Below are positions 27,134 through 37,198 of a stretch of 64,000 nt of DNA, piece by piece. The stretch lies in NCBI RefSeq assembly GCF_000172415.1, contig NZ_ABLD01000012.1:1-64000 (forward strand), read 5' to 3'. The stretch comes from Paraburkholderia graminis C4D1M. GTDB lineage: Bacteria > Pseudomonadota > Gammaproteobacteria > Burkholderiales > Burkholderiaceae. Each line of letters opens with the position of its first letter. Position 1 is the first letter of the stretch. A program made the position numbers and the translations under genes. The notes under the pieces were generated by a model. That model was not told the DNA's origin and ran no database searches. It worked only from the letters and a program-made list of their open reading frames with translations.

Positions 27134-27790
27134 ATGAGCCTGCGCATCCTGCTCGCCGACGATCACGCCGTGGTTCGCCAGGGCGTGCGCCAGTTGCTGC
27201 TGGATCGCGGCGTCGCACGCGAGGTCACCGAGGCGCAGACCGGCGCCGAAGCGCTCGACGCCGTCGCGGCCCACAGTTTCGACGTCGTGCTGCTCGACAT
27301 TTCGCTGCCGGACATGAACGGCGTCGAAGTGCTCAAGCGCCTGAAGCGCAAGGCGCCGCGCGTGGCGGTGCTGATGTTCTCGATGTATCGCGAGGATCAG
27401 TACGCGGTGCGCGCGCTGAAGGCTGGCGCCGCCGGCTACCTGTCCAAAACCGTCGACGCCGCGCAGATGATCGGCGCGATCCAGCAGGTCGCGGCCGGCC
27501 GCAAATACGTGAGCCCGGCGATGGCCGAGGCGCTCGCCGATTATGTCTCCTTCGACGGCGAGCAGTTGCCGCACGAAAAGCTCTCCGACCGCGAATACCA
27601 GACCCTGTGCATGCTCGCGTCAGGCAAACGGCTGACCGACATTGCCGAGGCGCTGTCGCTGTCGGTGAAAACGGTGAGCGTGTACCGCACGCGCCTGCTC
27701 GAGAAGATGAAGCTGCGCAACAACGCCGAACTCACTTTCTATGTGATGAGCAACCGGCTCGTCGACCTCAATCCGGCGATGGCGGGGTAA
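27134..27790 (+). CDS. NarL/FixJ-family response regulator
   Basis: 218 residues: a receiver domain (1-120) with acidic pocket ADD at 8-10, phospho-acceptor Asp55 in LLDISLP and a Lys in YLSKTVD; then a LuxR-type helix-turn-helix (155-215) with LSDREYQTLCMLASG and LSVKTVSVYRTRLLEKM. It is the cognate partner of the upstream kinase, with 10-base spacing and the same strand. Target genes are unknown. Confidence 0.93.
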   Translation: MSLRILLADDHAVVRQGVRQLLLDRGVAREVTEAQTGAEALDAVAAHSFDVVLLDISLPDMNGVEVLKRLKRKAPRVAVLMFSMYREDQYAVRALKAGAAGYLSKTVDAAQMIGAIQQVAAGRKYVSPAMAEALADYVSFDGEQLPHEKLSDREYQTLCMLASGKRLTDIAEALSLSVKTVSVYRTRLLEKMKLRNNAELTFYVMSNRLVDLNPAMAG

Positions 27791-27812
27791 GCTGGCGGCT
27801 GCGGCAGGTCGG

Positions 27813-27889
27813 ATGCCGCCGGGTTGCCGCCGGGTTGCCGCTGGAATGCCGCTGGAATGCCGCTGGAATGCCGCTGCGATGCCGCTCGG
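27813..27889. repeat. 11-bp tandem repeat, seven units
   Basis: Seven contiguous 11-base units close to ATGCCGCTGGA, three of them nearly identical and the outer ones diverged. The array sits in the spacer between the response regulator and the amino-acid permease, about 135 bases before the latter. Confidence 0.9.
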
Positions 27890-28025
27890 TCACGCCAGCG
27901 CCGCGTATCCAGAGTCCCGTCTTTTTAGTGCGTCCCAAAAAGTTGCATGCGCGCGCATCCGCTAAAATCGCGGGTTTCCCGACATTCGGCGCGCGACACG
28001 CGTGCACTACTGGAGACCCCCGCCA

Positions 28026-29417
28026 ATGTCCCTGTTCCGCAAGAAGAGCGTCGAGCACATGCTCGCGACGAGCGCCCAGAACGCCGGCCTGAAGAAAGCG
28101 CTCGGTGCGCTCGACCTGACGTTTCTCGGCGTCGGCGCCATTATCGGCACCGGCATTTTCGTGCTGACCGGCACGGGCGCCGTGCACGCCGGCCCGGCGC
28201 TGATGATCTCGTTCCTGATTGCGGCCGTCGCGTGCGGTTTCGCGGCGCTCGCCTACGCCGAATTTGCATCGACGATTCCGGTCGCGGGCTCCATCTACAC
28301 GTATTCGTACGCGACGCTCGGCGAACTGGCCGCGTGGATCATCGGCTGGGATCTGATGCTCGAATATGGGCTCGCGACGTCCGCGGTTTCGGTGGGCTGG
28401 TCCGGTTATCTACAATCGCTGCTGTCCGGTTTCGGCGTGTCGTTGCCGGTCGCGCTGACGGCGGCGCCGGGCGCGTTGCCCGGCCATGAAACGCTTTTCA
28501 ATCTGCCCGCGTTCCTCGTGATGATGGCGATCACCGCGCTGTTGTCGGTCGGCGTGCGCGAGTCGGCGCGGATCAACAACGTGATGGTCGCGATCAAGGT
28601 GACCGTGGTGCTGCTCGTGATCGCGGTCGGCGTGTTTCATGTGACGCCGGCGAACTGGCACCCGTTCATGCCGAACGGCTGGAACGGCGTGTTCGGCGCG
28701 GCCGCGGTGATGTTCTTCGCGTTCATCGGCTTCGACTCGGTGTCGTCCGCCGCCGAAGAGGTGAAAAACCCGAAGCGCGACTTGCCGATCGGCATCATCG
28801 CGTCGCTTGGCGTATGCGCGGTGTTGTATGTCGCGGTGGCCGCTGTGGTGACCGGCATCGTGCCGTCGGCGCAATTCGCGAACGTGTCGCATCCGGTGTC
28901 GTATGCGTTGCAGGTTGCGGGTCAGCCGTGGGTGGCGGGCTTCATCGATCTTGGCGCGGTGCTCGGCATGCTGACCGTGATCCTCGTGATGGCTTACGGA
29001 CAGACGCGCGTGATCTTCGCGATGTCGCGCGATGGTTTGTTGCCTGCACGGCTTTCGCGTGTGCATCCGCGGTTTGCGACGCCGTTCTTCACGACGTGGC
29101 TCGTCGGCATTTTCTTCGGGCTCATTGGAGCGCTGGTGCCGTTGAATGTGCTGGCGGAGCTGATCAACATCGGCACGTTGGCGGCGTTTTCGATGGTGTC
29201 GATCGCGGTGCTGGTTTTGCGTAGGACGCATCCGGAGTTGCCGCGCGCGTTCCGGTGTCCTGGTGTGCCGGTGGTGCCGGTGCTGGCTGTCGCTTCGTGT
29301 CTGTTTTTGATGGTGAATTTGCAGGCTATTACCTGGGTGGCTTTTTTGGTTTGGTTGGTGGTGGGGATGGGGATTTATTTTGGGTATTCGAGGAGGCGGT
29401 CGCATTTGGCCCGATGA
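28026..29417 (+). CDS. APC-family amino-acid permease
   Basis: 463 residues with 12 hydrophobic helices. Helix 1 carries the VGAIIGTGIFVLTG motif that binds the substrate alpha-carboxyl and amino groups, and FIGFDSVSSAAEE is in helix 6; both are typical of the cationic amino-acid transporter (YfnA/CAT) subgroup. It imports an amino acid with protons. The ATG at 28026 has GGAG upstream. The last 60 codons shift to less GC-rich third positions (runs of ttt and tgg), a noticeable change just before the repeat block. Confidence 0.92.
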   Translation: MSLFRKKSVEHMLATSAQNAGLKKALGALDLTFLGVGAIIGTGIFVLTGTGAVHAGPALMISFLIAAVACGFAALAYAEFASTIPVAGSIYTYSYATLGELAAWIIGWDLMLEYGLATSAVSVGWSGYLQSLLSGFGVSLPVALTAAPGALPGHETLFNLPAFLVMMAITALLSVGVRESARINNVMVAIKVTVVLLVIAVGVFHVTPANWHPFMPNGWNGVFGAAAVMFFAFIGFDSVSSAAEEVKNPKRDLPIGIIASLGVCAVLYVAVAAVVTGIVPSAQFANVSHPVSYALQVAGQPWVAGFIDLGAVLGMLTVILVMAYGQTRVIFAMSRDGLLPARLSRVHPRFATPFFTTWLVGIFFGLIGALVPLNVLAELINIGTLAAFSMVSIAVLVLRRTHPELPRAFRCPGVPVVPVLAVASCLFLMVNLQAITWVAFLVWLVVGMGIYFGYSRRRSHLAR

Positions 29418-29450
29418 GGGCAGGGGTTTTTGTTGTTGTTGTTGTTAGTA

Positions 29451-29595
29451 ACCCCCTTGGCCTTTCCTTGATTTCGCGGTGGTCTATTTCGCGTTGCCCC
29501 TGTGCGGGGCGGCACTCACTTTCTTTGCCGCCGCAAAGAAAGTAAGCAAAGAAAGCGGGCTCACACCGGTGGCTTATAAATGGGTCCCACTGGCT
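29451..29595 (+). repeat. hairpin-rich intergenic repeat, copy A
   Basis: This copy runs from CCCTTGGCCTTTCCTTGATTTCGC through a GCCCCTGTGCGGGGC hairpin, CTTTCTTTGC (29519-29528), two GCAAAGAAAG elements (29533-29542 and 29546-29555) and GCGGGCTCACACCG. It is near-identical to copy B 150 bases on and to inverted copy C. Confidence 0.9.
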
Positions 29596-29598
29596 CGC

Positions 29599-29830
29599 TT
29601 TGGCCTTTCCTTGATTTCGCTTTGGTCTATTTGTGTTGCCCCTGTGCGGGGCGGCACTCACTTTCTTTGCCGCCGCAAAGAAAGTAAGCAAAGAAAGCGG
29701 GCTCACACCGCCAGCTTTTAGATGGCTCCCCCAGTTCGGAGTGGGCAGTGGTGCGCCTTACATCCGTGTCCTCGCGCATTCGGCGTTAGTGACAAGGCAG
29801 TCATTCTTCCGGCGACGCTTCGCGCGCCGC
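29599..29830 (+). repeat. hairpin-rich intergenic repeat, copy B with extended arm
   Basis: Same core as copy A, then an extension (AGCTTTTAGATGG through CATCCGTGTCCTCGCGCATTC to AAGGCAGTCAT near 29815) that is shared in inverted orientation with copy C but missing after copy A. Confidence 0.9.
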
Positions 29831-30114
29831 AGCGGTCGTTCCCAAAACCATCGCGCGTTCGGCCGTGTCGCGGGCCGCGAGTCGTCGCGGGGACTCTGCG
29901 GTTCCCCGCGCCGCGGACCGTCGCTGCGCTTCGCGCTCTTCTGGCTCCGCCGCCGCGTTCGTCAAAAGCGCGATTGCAACGCAGGCATTTAGATTCCCGC
30001 CAGGCAAAACTATTGCCTTCGAGTGCGCCTCGCCGAGGCGAAGCCGATGGCCCCCACCGCGAAAAAACGCAAGCGGACGGTGTAAGCGAACCCTTCCGGC
30101 GAGCACGCAGTGCG
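29831..30114. other. central spacer of the inverted repeat block
   Basis: About 280 unique bases between the inverted copies, with many short GC-rich palindromes. No transposase or other gene is visible; open frames on both strands are by-products of composition. Confidence 0.5.
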
Positions 30115-30334
30115 AGGCGGGAAGCATGACTGCCTTGTCACGAGCGCCGAATGCGCGAGGACACGGATGTAAGACGCGCCACTGCCGTCTCCGAACCGGT
30201 GGACCCATCTAAAAGCTGGCGGTGTAAGCCCGCTTTCTTTGCTTACTTTCTTTGCGGCGGCAAAGAAAGTGAGTGCCGCCCCGCACAGGGGCAACGCGAA
30301 TAGACCACAGCGAAATCAAGGAAAGGCCAAGGGT
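30115..30334 (-). repeat. hairpin-rich intergenic repeat, inverted copy C
   Basis: The minus strand carries the full unit of copy B in reverse orientation: core with CTTTCTTTGC and two GCAAAGAAAG elements, then AGCTTTTAGATGGGT and TACATCCGTGTCCTCGCGCA. Copies B and C form arms of about 200 bases, so a long cruciform or hairpin is possible. Confidence 0.9.
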
Positions 30335-30509
30335 GTTAAAAAAAGCGCCGAAAGGCAAAACAACCCCCATAGCGCCCCCGCCCAATTTGTGCTTTACTTT
30401 TCGGCAGACTCATAAAAAACCGCAGCACCCTAATCGGACCTCGCGAACGAGCAGCAGGCTGAAGGCAAAACAAAAGCGGTCCGGTTTCCCCCCATCAGGA
30501 GACGACTTC

Positions 30510-31064
<555 letters not shown>

Positions 31065-31074
31065 GGAGCCGACG

Positions 31075-33462
31075 ATGAACGCACCCGACACTCACAACCT
31101 GATCGGCGCTTCCGTCGAACGTAAGGAAGACTACCGATTCCTGACGGGCAACGGCCAGTACACCGACGACATCCTGCTGCCGCAGCAAACCTACGCGGTG
31201 TTTCTGCGCTCGCCGTATGCGCACGCGCGGATCAACAGCATCGACACGACCGCGGCCAGGCAGTCGCCGGGCGTCGTCGCGATCTTCACCGGCAAGGACA
31301 TGGCCGCGGAAAACGTCGGCGGCCTGCCGTGCGGCTGGCTGATCCACAGCACCGACGGCAAGCCGATGAACGAGCCGCCGCATCCGGTCATCGCGCATAC
31401 GAAAGTGCGCCACGTCGGCGACCAGGTCGCGCTCGTCATCGCCGATTCGATCAAGGCCGCGAAAGACGCCGCCGAACTGATCGAAGTCGATTACGACGTG
31501 CTGCCCGCCGTGGTCGACACCGCGCACGCAGCCGACGCCGGTCAGCCGGCCGTTCACGATGAAGTGCCGGACAACGTCTGCTACAACTGGGGCCACGGCG
31601 ACAAAGCCGCGACCGACGCCGCGTTCGCCAAAGCCGCGCACGTGACCACGCTCGACATCGTCAATAACCGCCTCGTGCCGAACGCGATCGAACCGCGCGC
31701 GGTCAACGCGAACTACTCGCCGCAGGACGACAGCTACACGCTCTACGTCGCGAATCAGAATCCGCACGTCGAGCGCCTGCTAATGGCCGCTTTCGTGCTG
31801 TCGCTGCCGGAGTCGAAGTTGCGCGTGATTGCGCCGGACGTCGGCGGCGGCTTTGGTTCGAAAATTTTTCTCTACGCCGAAGACGTCGCGCTAACGTGGG
31901 CGTCGAAGAAAATTCGCCGTCCGGTGAAGTGGACCGCCGAGCGCTCGGAGGCTTTTCTCTCGGACGCGCATGGCCGCGATCACGTAACGAAAGCCGAACT
32001 CGCGCTCGACGCCAACGGCAAGTTCCTCGCGATGCGCATTCACACCATTGCGAACATGGGCGCGTATCTGTCGACGTTCGCCTCGAGCGTGCCGACCATC
32101 TTGTACGCGACGCTGCTCGCCGGCCAGTACGCGACGCCCGCCATTTACGCCGAGGTCAAAGCCGTCTTCACCAACACCGTTCCCGTCGATGCCTATCGCG
32201 GCGCGGGTCGTCCCGAAGCAACCTACGTGGTCGAGCGTCTCGTCGAAACCGCCGCGCGCGAGATGAAGATCGACCCGGCCGAGATTCGCCGCCTCAACTT
32301 CATCCGCGAATTTCCGTACGCGACGCCGGTCGGCCTCACGTACGACACGGGCGACTATGAAACGATCCTCGCGCGCTCGCTCGAACTCGCCGATGTCAAA
32401 GGCTTCGAAGCGCGCCGCCAGCAATCGGAGAAGAACGGCAAGCGGCGCGGTCTCGGTTACTCCTGCTATATAGAGGCGTGCGGTCTCGCGCCGTCGAACA
32501 TTGCGGGCGCGTTGGGCGCACGCGCGGGCCTCTTCGAAGTCGGACAGATTCGCGTGCATCCAACCGGCTCGGTCACCGTGTTCACCGGCTCGCACAGTCA
32601 CGGCCAGGGGCACGAAACGACCTTCGCGCAAGTCGTCGCAGACCGGCTCGGCATTCCGCTCGATAGCGTCGAGATCGTGCACGGCGACACCGGACGCATT
32701 CCGTTCGGCATGGGTACGTACGGCTCGCGCTCGATCGCAGTCGGCGGCTCGGCGATCATGAAAGCGCTCGACAAAATCGAAGCGAAGGCGAAGAAAATCG
32801 CCGCGCATCTGCTCGAAGCCGCGGCGGAAGACATCGAGTTCAAGAACGGCGTGTTCCGCGTTGCGGGCACCGATCGAACCAAGGCATTCGCCGAGATTTC
32901 ACTCGCCGCGTATGTGCCGCACAACTATCCGCTCGAAGTGCTCGAACCGGGCCTCGAGGAAAGCGCGTTCTACGATCCGAGCAACTTCACGTATCCGTCG
33001 GGCGCGTATATCTGCGAGATCGAAGTCGATCCTGATACCGGCGTGTGCGAGATCCAGCAGTTCACGGCCGTCGACGACTTCGGCAACGTAATCAATCCGA
33101 TGATCGTCGAAGGCCAGGTGCATGGCGGCCTCGCGCAAGGCATCGGACAGGCGATGCTGGAGCGCTGCGTGTACGACAACGAAAGCGGTCAGTTGCTATC
33201 CGGCTCGTATATGGACTACGCGATGCCGCACGCGTCGGACTTGCCCGACTTCACCGTCGAAACCGCGAAAGGCACGCCGTGCACGCACAATCCGCTCGGC
33301 GTCAAAGGTTGCGGCGAAGCGGGCGCGATCGGCTCGCCGCCGGCGGTAATTAACGCAATCATCGACGCGCTCGCGCCACTCGGCGTGACCGATCTGCAAA
33401 TGCCGGCCACGCCGCATCGCGTGTGGTCGGCGATTCACGCGGCCAACGTGGCAGCCCATTGA
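31075..33462 (+). CDS. coxL: form II CO-dehydrogenase-like large subunit (molybdopterin)
   Basis: 795 residues. The xanthine-oxidase-type molybdopterin-binding subunit shows GGGFGSK (near 260), the active-site loop AYRGAGR (373-379) and GCGEAG with the catalytic Glu748. The true CO dehydrogenase (form I) has AYxCSFR with the Cu-binding Cys; AYRGAGR marks form II, whose physiological substrate is not settled, and some form II proteins oxidise CO poorly if at all. GAGGAG lies upstream of the ATG. It combines with CoxS and CoxM as an (LMS)2 complex. Confidence 0.93.
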   Translation: MNAPDTHNLIGASVERKEDYRFLTGNGQYTDDILLPQQTYAVFLRSPYAHARINSIDTTAARQSPGVVAIFTGKDMAAENVGGLPCGWLIHSTDGKPMNEPPHPVIAHTKVRHVGDQVALVIADSIKAAKDAAELIEVDYDVLPAVVDTAHAADAGQPAVHDEVPDNVCYNWGHGDKAATDAAFAKAAHVTTLDIVNNRLVPNAIEPRAVNANYSPQDDSYTLYVANQNPHVERLLMAAFVLSLPESKLRVIAPDVGGGFGSKIFLYAEDVALTWASKKIRRPVKWTAERSEAFLSDAHGRDHVTKAELALDANGKFLAMRIHTIANMGAYLSTFASSVPTILYATLLAGQYATPAIYAEVKAVFTNTVPVDAYRGAGRPEATYVVERLVETAAREMKIDPAEIRRLNFIREFPYATPVGLTYDTGDYETILARSLELADVKGFEARRQQSEKNGKRRGLGYSCYIEACGLAPSNIAGALGARAGLFEVGQIRVHPTGSVTVFTGSHSHGQGHETTFAQVVADRLGIPLDSVEIVHGDTGRIPFGMGTYGSRSIAVGGSAIMKALDKIEAKAKKIAAHLLEAAAEDIEFKNGVFRVAGTDRTKAFAEISLAAYVPHNYPLEVLEPGLEESAFYDPSNFTYPSGAYICEIEVDPDTGVCEIQQFTAVDDFGNVINPMIVEGQVHGGLAQGIGQAMLERCVYDNESGQLLSGSYMDYAMPHASDLPDFTVETAKGTPCTHNPLGVKGCGEAGAIGSPPAVINAIIDALAPLGVTDLQMPATPHRVWSAIHAANVAAH

Positions 33463-33484
33463 GATCCTGAGCGGAGCATTCGAC

Positions 33485-34282
33485 ATGTATTCATTCGAGT
33501 ATCAACGCGCGACGGACCCGCAAGCGGCCGCCGCGGCCATCGCCGCCGACAGCGAGGCGAAGTTTCTCGCCGGCGGGCAGAGCCTCTTGCCGACCATGCG
33601 GCTGCGTCTCGCGCAGCCGTCGCAACTGATCGACGTCACGCGCATTCCCGCGCTGAAGTCGATCGCCGTCGACGCCAACACGGTGAAGATCGGCGCGGCC
33701 GTCTGTCACGCCGATGTCGCGGAACACGCGGAACTGCGGCGCGTGTTGCCGGCGCTCGCGGAACTGGCCGCGCATATCGGCGACCGGCAGGTGCGCGCGC
33801 TCGGCACGCTCGGCGGGTCGCTCGCCAACAACGATCCGGCCGCCTGTTATCCGGCGGCGGCAATGGGTCTGGACGCGACCATCGTCACGCAACGGCGGCG
33901 CATTGCATCGAGCGAATTTTTCGTGGGCATGTATGAGACCGCGCTGGAACCGGACGAACTAATCGTCGGCGTCGAATTTCCGGTGCCCGAGCGCGCGGCT
34001 TATGAAAAGTTTCGCAACCCCGCGTCGCATTTCGCGCTCGTCGGCGTGTTCGTCGCGAAGTTCGCAAGCGGCGTGCGCGTCGCGGTGACGGGCGCGGCGG
34101 CTTCGGTGTTTCGCGTGCCCGAACTGGAAAGCGCGTTGTCGGCAAATTTCACGCCCGAGGCCGCGCGTGCCGTCAGCCTGTCCGCCGCGAATCTGAACGA
34201 CGACATGCACGCGAGCGCCGAGTATCGCGCGCATCTGATTCCGGTGCTCGCCGCGCGAGCGGTGGCGAAGGCGAATAGTTAG
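33485..34282 (+). CDS. coxM: form II CO-dehydrogenase-like medium subunit (FAD)
   Basis: 265 residues, vanillyl-alcohol-oxidase type FAD-binding fold. The FAD pyrophosphate-binding motif AGGQSLLPTMRLRL (29-42) and the TLGGSLANNDPA motif (108-119) are intact. It passes electrons from the Fe-S subunit to a quinone or other acceptor. It follows coxL by 22 bases, so gene order is S-L-M rather than the M-S-L of form I operons. Confidence 0.93.
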   Translation: MYSFEYQRATDPQAAAAAIAADSEAKFLAGGQSLLPTMRLRLAQPSQLIDVTRIPALKSIAVDANTVKIGAAVCHADVAEHAELRRVLPALAELAAHIGDRQVRALGTLGGSLANNDPAACYPAAAMGLDATIVTQRRRIASSEFFVGMYETALEPDELIVGVEFPVPERAAYEKFRNPASHFALVGVFVAKFASGVRVAVTGAAASVFRVPELESALSANFTPEAARAVSLSAANLNDDMHASAEYRAHLIPVLAARAVAKANS

Positions 34283-34384
34283 CGATCCTTTGCATGTCCG
34301 GCCGGCCTTGAGATGTTGAACGGCACGCTCAGGTCGGCCGCATTCGCTCACCCGCGTCGCTGACCGCGCAGATTCAGGAACGCC

Positions 34385-35272
34385 ATGCACCCCGCTTCAA
34401 TCGACGACACCCTCGCGCAACTCGCCGCGCAAAACTATTTCGCGAGCCGCGAACTGGCGACGGCGTTGTACCTTGCGTTGCGCATGGAGCGTCCGTTGTT
34501 CGTCGAAGGCGAGCCGGGCGTCGGCAAAACCGAACTCGCCAAAGCAGCGGCGGGCATGCTCGGCACGTCGATGCTGCGGCTTCAATGCTACGAAGGACTC
34601 GATACCGCGAGCGCGCTGTATGAGTGGGACTATCCGCGGCAGATCATGGCGCTGCGTCTCGCCGAAGCCGCCGGCGAGCGTCCCGATAACGACACGCTGT
34701 ATCGCGGCGAATTTCTGCTGAAGCGCCCGCTGTTGCAAGCGCTGATGCCCGACGAAAACCATCCGGGCGCGCGGCGCGTGCTGCTGATCGACGAGATCGA
34801 TCGCGCCGACGAACCGTTCGAAGCGTTTCTGCTCGAACTGCTGTCCGACTTCCAGGTGTCGATCCCCGAGTACGGCACCGTGCGTGCGGCCGTGCCGCCG
34901 CTCGTGGTGATGACGTCGAACCGCACGCGCGAAGTGCACGACGCGCTGAAGCGCCGCTGTCTCTATCAATGGATCGGCTATCCCGAGCGTGATCGCGAGC
35001 TTGAGATCGTGGCGGCGCGCGCGAGCGCGACGTCGGCGGAATTGCAGCGGCGTGCGGTCGATTTCGTGCACCGGCTGCGCGGCATGGATCTGTTCAAGGC
35101 GCCGGGCATCGCAGAAACGATCGACTGGTGCCGTGCGCTCGAAGCGCTTTCGGTGACGGAACTCGATCCGCAATCGGTGCAGAACACCCTTGGCGTGCTG
35201 CTGAAGTATCAAGACGACCTCGCGCGCGTCGACGCCGAGCAGATCGCGCAGTGTCTCGCCGCGCCGGGATAG
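34385..35272 (+). CDS. coxD: MoxR-family AAA+ ATPase CoxD
   Basis: 295 residues. MoxR-type AAA+ module with Walker A GEPGVGKTELAK (41-52), Walker B LLIDEIDRAD and sensor 1 MTSNRTREVHDAL. In CO-oxidising bacteria CoxD is needed with CoxE to insert sulfur and copper at the molybdenum site; the same pair occurs in form II operons where no copper is expected. The stop is four bases before the coxE start. Confidence 0.9.
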   Translation: MHPASIDDTLAQLAAQNYFASRELATALYLALRMERPLFVEGEPGVGKTELAKAAAGMLGTSMLRLQCYEGLDTASALYEWDYPRQIMALRLAEAAGERPDNDTLYRGEFLLKRPLLQALMPDENHPGARRVLLIDEIDRADEPFEAFLLELLSDFQVSIPEYGTVRAAVPPLVVMTSNRTREVHDALKRRCLYQWIGYPERDRELEIVAARASATSAELQRRAVDFVHRLRGMDLFKAPGIAETIDWCRALEALSVTELDPQSVQNTLGVLLKYQDDLARVDAEQIAQCLAAPG

Positions 35273-35276
35273 CGGC

Positions 35277-36599
35277 ATGACGACGCCAACTCGCGTTGAC
35301 AGCATCGGAGACGCCGATACCGCGCGCGTTCAACGCATGACGGACGCCATGAACTCAGCCCCCACCGCATCGCTAACCAACGACACGCCCACGCTTGCCC
35401 GCAACGTCGTGCATTTCGTGCGCGTGTTGCGCGGCGCCGGTTTGCCGATGTCGCCCGCGCATGCCGTCGACGCGCTCGCCGCTCTGCATTGGATCGACCT
35501 CGGCCGCCGCGACGACGTACGCGCCGCACTCGCCGCAACGCTCGTCTCCGCGCCCGACGAACGCGATCTGTTCAACGCCGCGTTCGAACTCTTCTGGCGC
35601 GATCCCGATTGGGAAGGCAAATTGCGCGCGCTGCTGTTGCCGAAAGTCCGCGACGGCCTGCCGCCGCCCAAACGCAACAACCGTCTCGCCGACGCGCTCG
35701 CGGTCCGCGCGCCGCCGTCGCCGAATACGCACAAGCCGCAAGAAACCGAGCAGCACGAACTGCGCGCGCACGCGACGTTCAGCGCGGAAGAGCGGCTGCG
35801 TCATCGCGACTTCGACACCCTTTCCGCCGATGAATGGCGCACGCTGCGTCACCTGATTCGCGCTCAGCGCCTGCCGCTCGCGAAGGAACCGACGCGGCGC
35901 CTGAAGGCCGCCTCGCACGGCACGCACGCGGACTTGCGCGCGAGCGCGCGCCAGGCCGTGCGCGCGGGCGGCGACTGGACCGTGTGGAAGTATCGCGCGG
36001 TGGTCGAACGCAAGCCGCCGCTCGTGCTGTTGCTCGACATCTCCGGCTCGATGAGCAGTTATTCGCGCGCGGTGCTGTATTTCTGCCATGCGCTCGTGCA
36101 GTCGCGCGAACGCTTGCAGGTGTTCCTGTTCGGCACGCGGCTCACGAACGCCACGCGCGCGCTGCGCGAGCGCGATCCCGACGTGGCCATTGCGGCGCTG
36201 ACCGAGCAGGTTGTCGACTGGTCGGGCGGCACGCGCATCGGCGCGGCGCTCGCCGAATTCAATCGACGCTGGGCGCGGCGCGTGCTCGCCGGGCGCGCGA
36301 GCGTGCTGCTCGTGACCGATGGACTCGATCACGAAGCCATCGACGTGCTCGACACCGAAATGGCGCGCTTGCGCCGCTTCGCGCATCGCATCGTATGGCT
36401 CAATCCGCTGCTGCGTTACAGCGGCTTTTCTCCGAAGGCGCGCGGCGTGCTGGCGATCCTGCCGTATGTCGACGCCCATCGCCCCGTTCATAATCTCGAG
36501 AGCCTGGCCGCGTTCGGCCACGACTTCGCGCAACTCACGCGCGCGCCGCGTCCGCGCGTTCTTGCCACGCCAACCGCAGGAGCAAGTTCATGGAACTGA
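35277..36599 (+). CDS. coxE: VWA-domain maturation protein CoxE
   Basis: 440 residues. The C-terminal half is a von Willebrand A domain with a perfect MIDAS site (DISGSMS), a downstream Thr/Asp (GGTRIG and TDGLDH). The N-terminal part is helical with a Pro-rich, charged linker near residue 150. CoxE partners the CoxD ATPase, as MoxR and VWA proteins generally do. An ATG at 35349 (MNSAPT) could be the true start, since the first 24 residues are poorly conserved in type. The gene overlaps coxG by 10 bases. Confidence 0.88.
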   Translation: MTTPTRVDSIGDADTARVQRMTDAMNSAPTASLTNDTPTLARNVVHFVRVLRGAGLPMSPAHAVDALAALHWIDLGRRDDVRAALAATLVSAPDERDLFNAAFELFWRDPDWEGKLRALLLPKVRDGLPPPKRNNRLADALAVRAPPSPNTHKPQETEQHELRAHATFSAEERLRHRDFDTLSADEWRTLRHLIRAQRLPLAKEPTRRLKAASHGTHADLRASARQAVRAGGDWTVWKYRAVVERKPPLVLLLDISGSMSSYSRAVLYFCHALVQSRERLQVFLFGTRLTNATRALRERDPDVAIAALTEQVVDWSGGTRIGAALAEFNRRWARRVLAGRASVLLVTDGLDHEAIDVLDTEMARLRRFAHRIVWLNPLLRYSGFSPKARGVLAILPYVDAHRPVHNLESLAAFGHDFAQLTRAPRPRVLATPTAGASSWN

Positions 36600-37198
36600 C
36601 CGAAACTCATACGCTGCCGGTTTCGCAGCAGCGCACGTGGGACGCGCTCAACGACACCGAGGTTTTGCGCGCGTGCATTCCCGGCTGCGAAAGCATCGAC
36701 CCGGACGGCGAAAATGCGTATCTCGTCGCGCTGAGCGCCGCGGTCGGGCCGGTTAAAGCGCGCTTCAAAGGACGCATGCAGCTGACCGACATCGACGCGC
36801 CAACTTCATACAACATCGTGTTCGAAGGCCAGGGCGGCGCGGCCGGCTTCGCGAAGGGCAACGCGCGCGTCGTGCTCGAAGCCGACGGCGACGCCGCGAC
36901 CAAGCTCAGCTACACGGCGAGCGCGCAGGTCGGCGGCAAGCTTGCGCAGATAGGCTCGCGGCTCGTCGACGGCGCGGCGCGCAAGATCGCCGGCGAATTC
37001 TTCAAGCGCTTTAGCGCCCAGGTCGGCGGAAACAATGCAAGTGCCGCCGAAGCCGACGACGCCGGCAATGTTCCGGACGCTGCAGCCGCCGACGCGGCGG
37101 GGCACAATACTGCATCGACCGACGCCGAGGAAGGCGAGTCCGGTGGCGATGCAACGAAGAGGAAGAAATCATGGACAGCGTGGATCTCGAAGTCCTGA
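36590..37198 (+). CDS. coxG: SRPBCC-domain protein CoxG
   Basis: 202 residues. The first 150 form a CoxG/SRPBCC fold (LPVSQQRTWDALNDTEVLRACIPG at the start, KARFKG, GKLAQIGSRLVDGAARK at the C-terminal helix). In Afipia carboxidovorans CoxG anchors CO dehydrogenase to the membrane and binds quinone. A disordered Ala/Asp/Glu linker precedes a basic end that includes WTAWISK, compatible with membrane contact. It overlaps both neighbours (10 bases with coxE, 28 with the XdhC gene). Confidence 0.9.
   Translation: MELTETHTLPVSQQRTWDALNDTEVLRACIPGCESIDPDGENAYLVALSAAVGPVKARFKGRMQLTDIDAPTSYNIVFEGQGGAAGFAKGNARVVLEADGDAATKLSYTASAQVGGKLAQIGSRLVDGAARKIAGEFFKRFSAQVGGNNASAAEADDAGNVPDAAAADAAGHNTASTDAEEGESGGDATKRKKSWTAWISKS

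Noticed and set aside
29479..30294. Open frames encoding FAAAKKVSKES-type proteins in the repeat block
   Set aside because: They recur only because the DNA repeat recurs, appear on both strands, and lack ribosome sites or conserved ends.
29451..30334. CRISPR array
   Set aside because: Units are over 120 bases, in both orientations, without regular spacers or cas genes.
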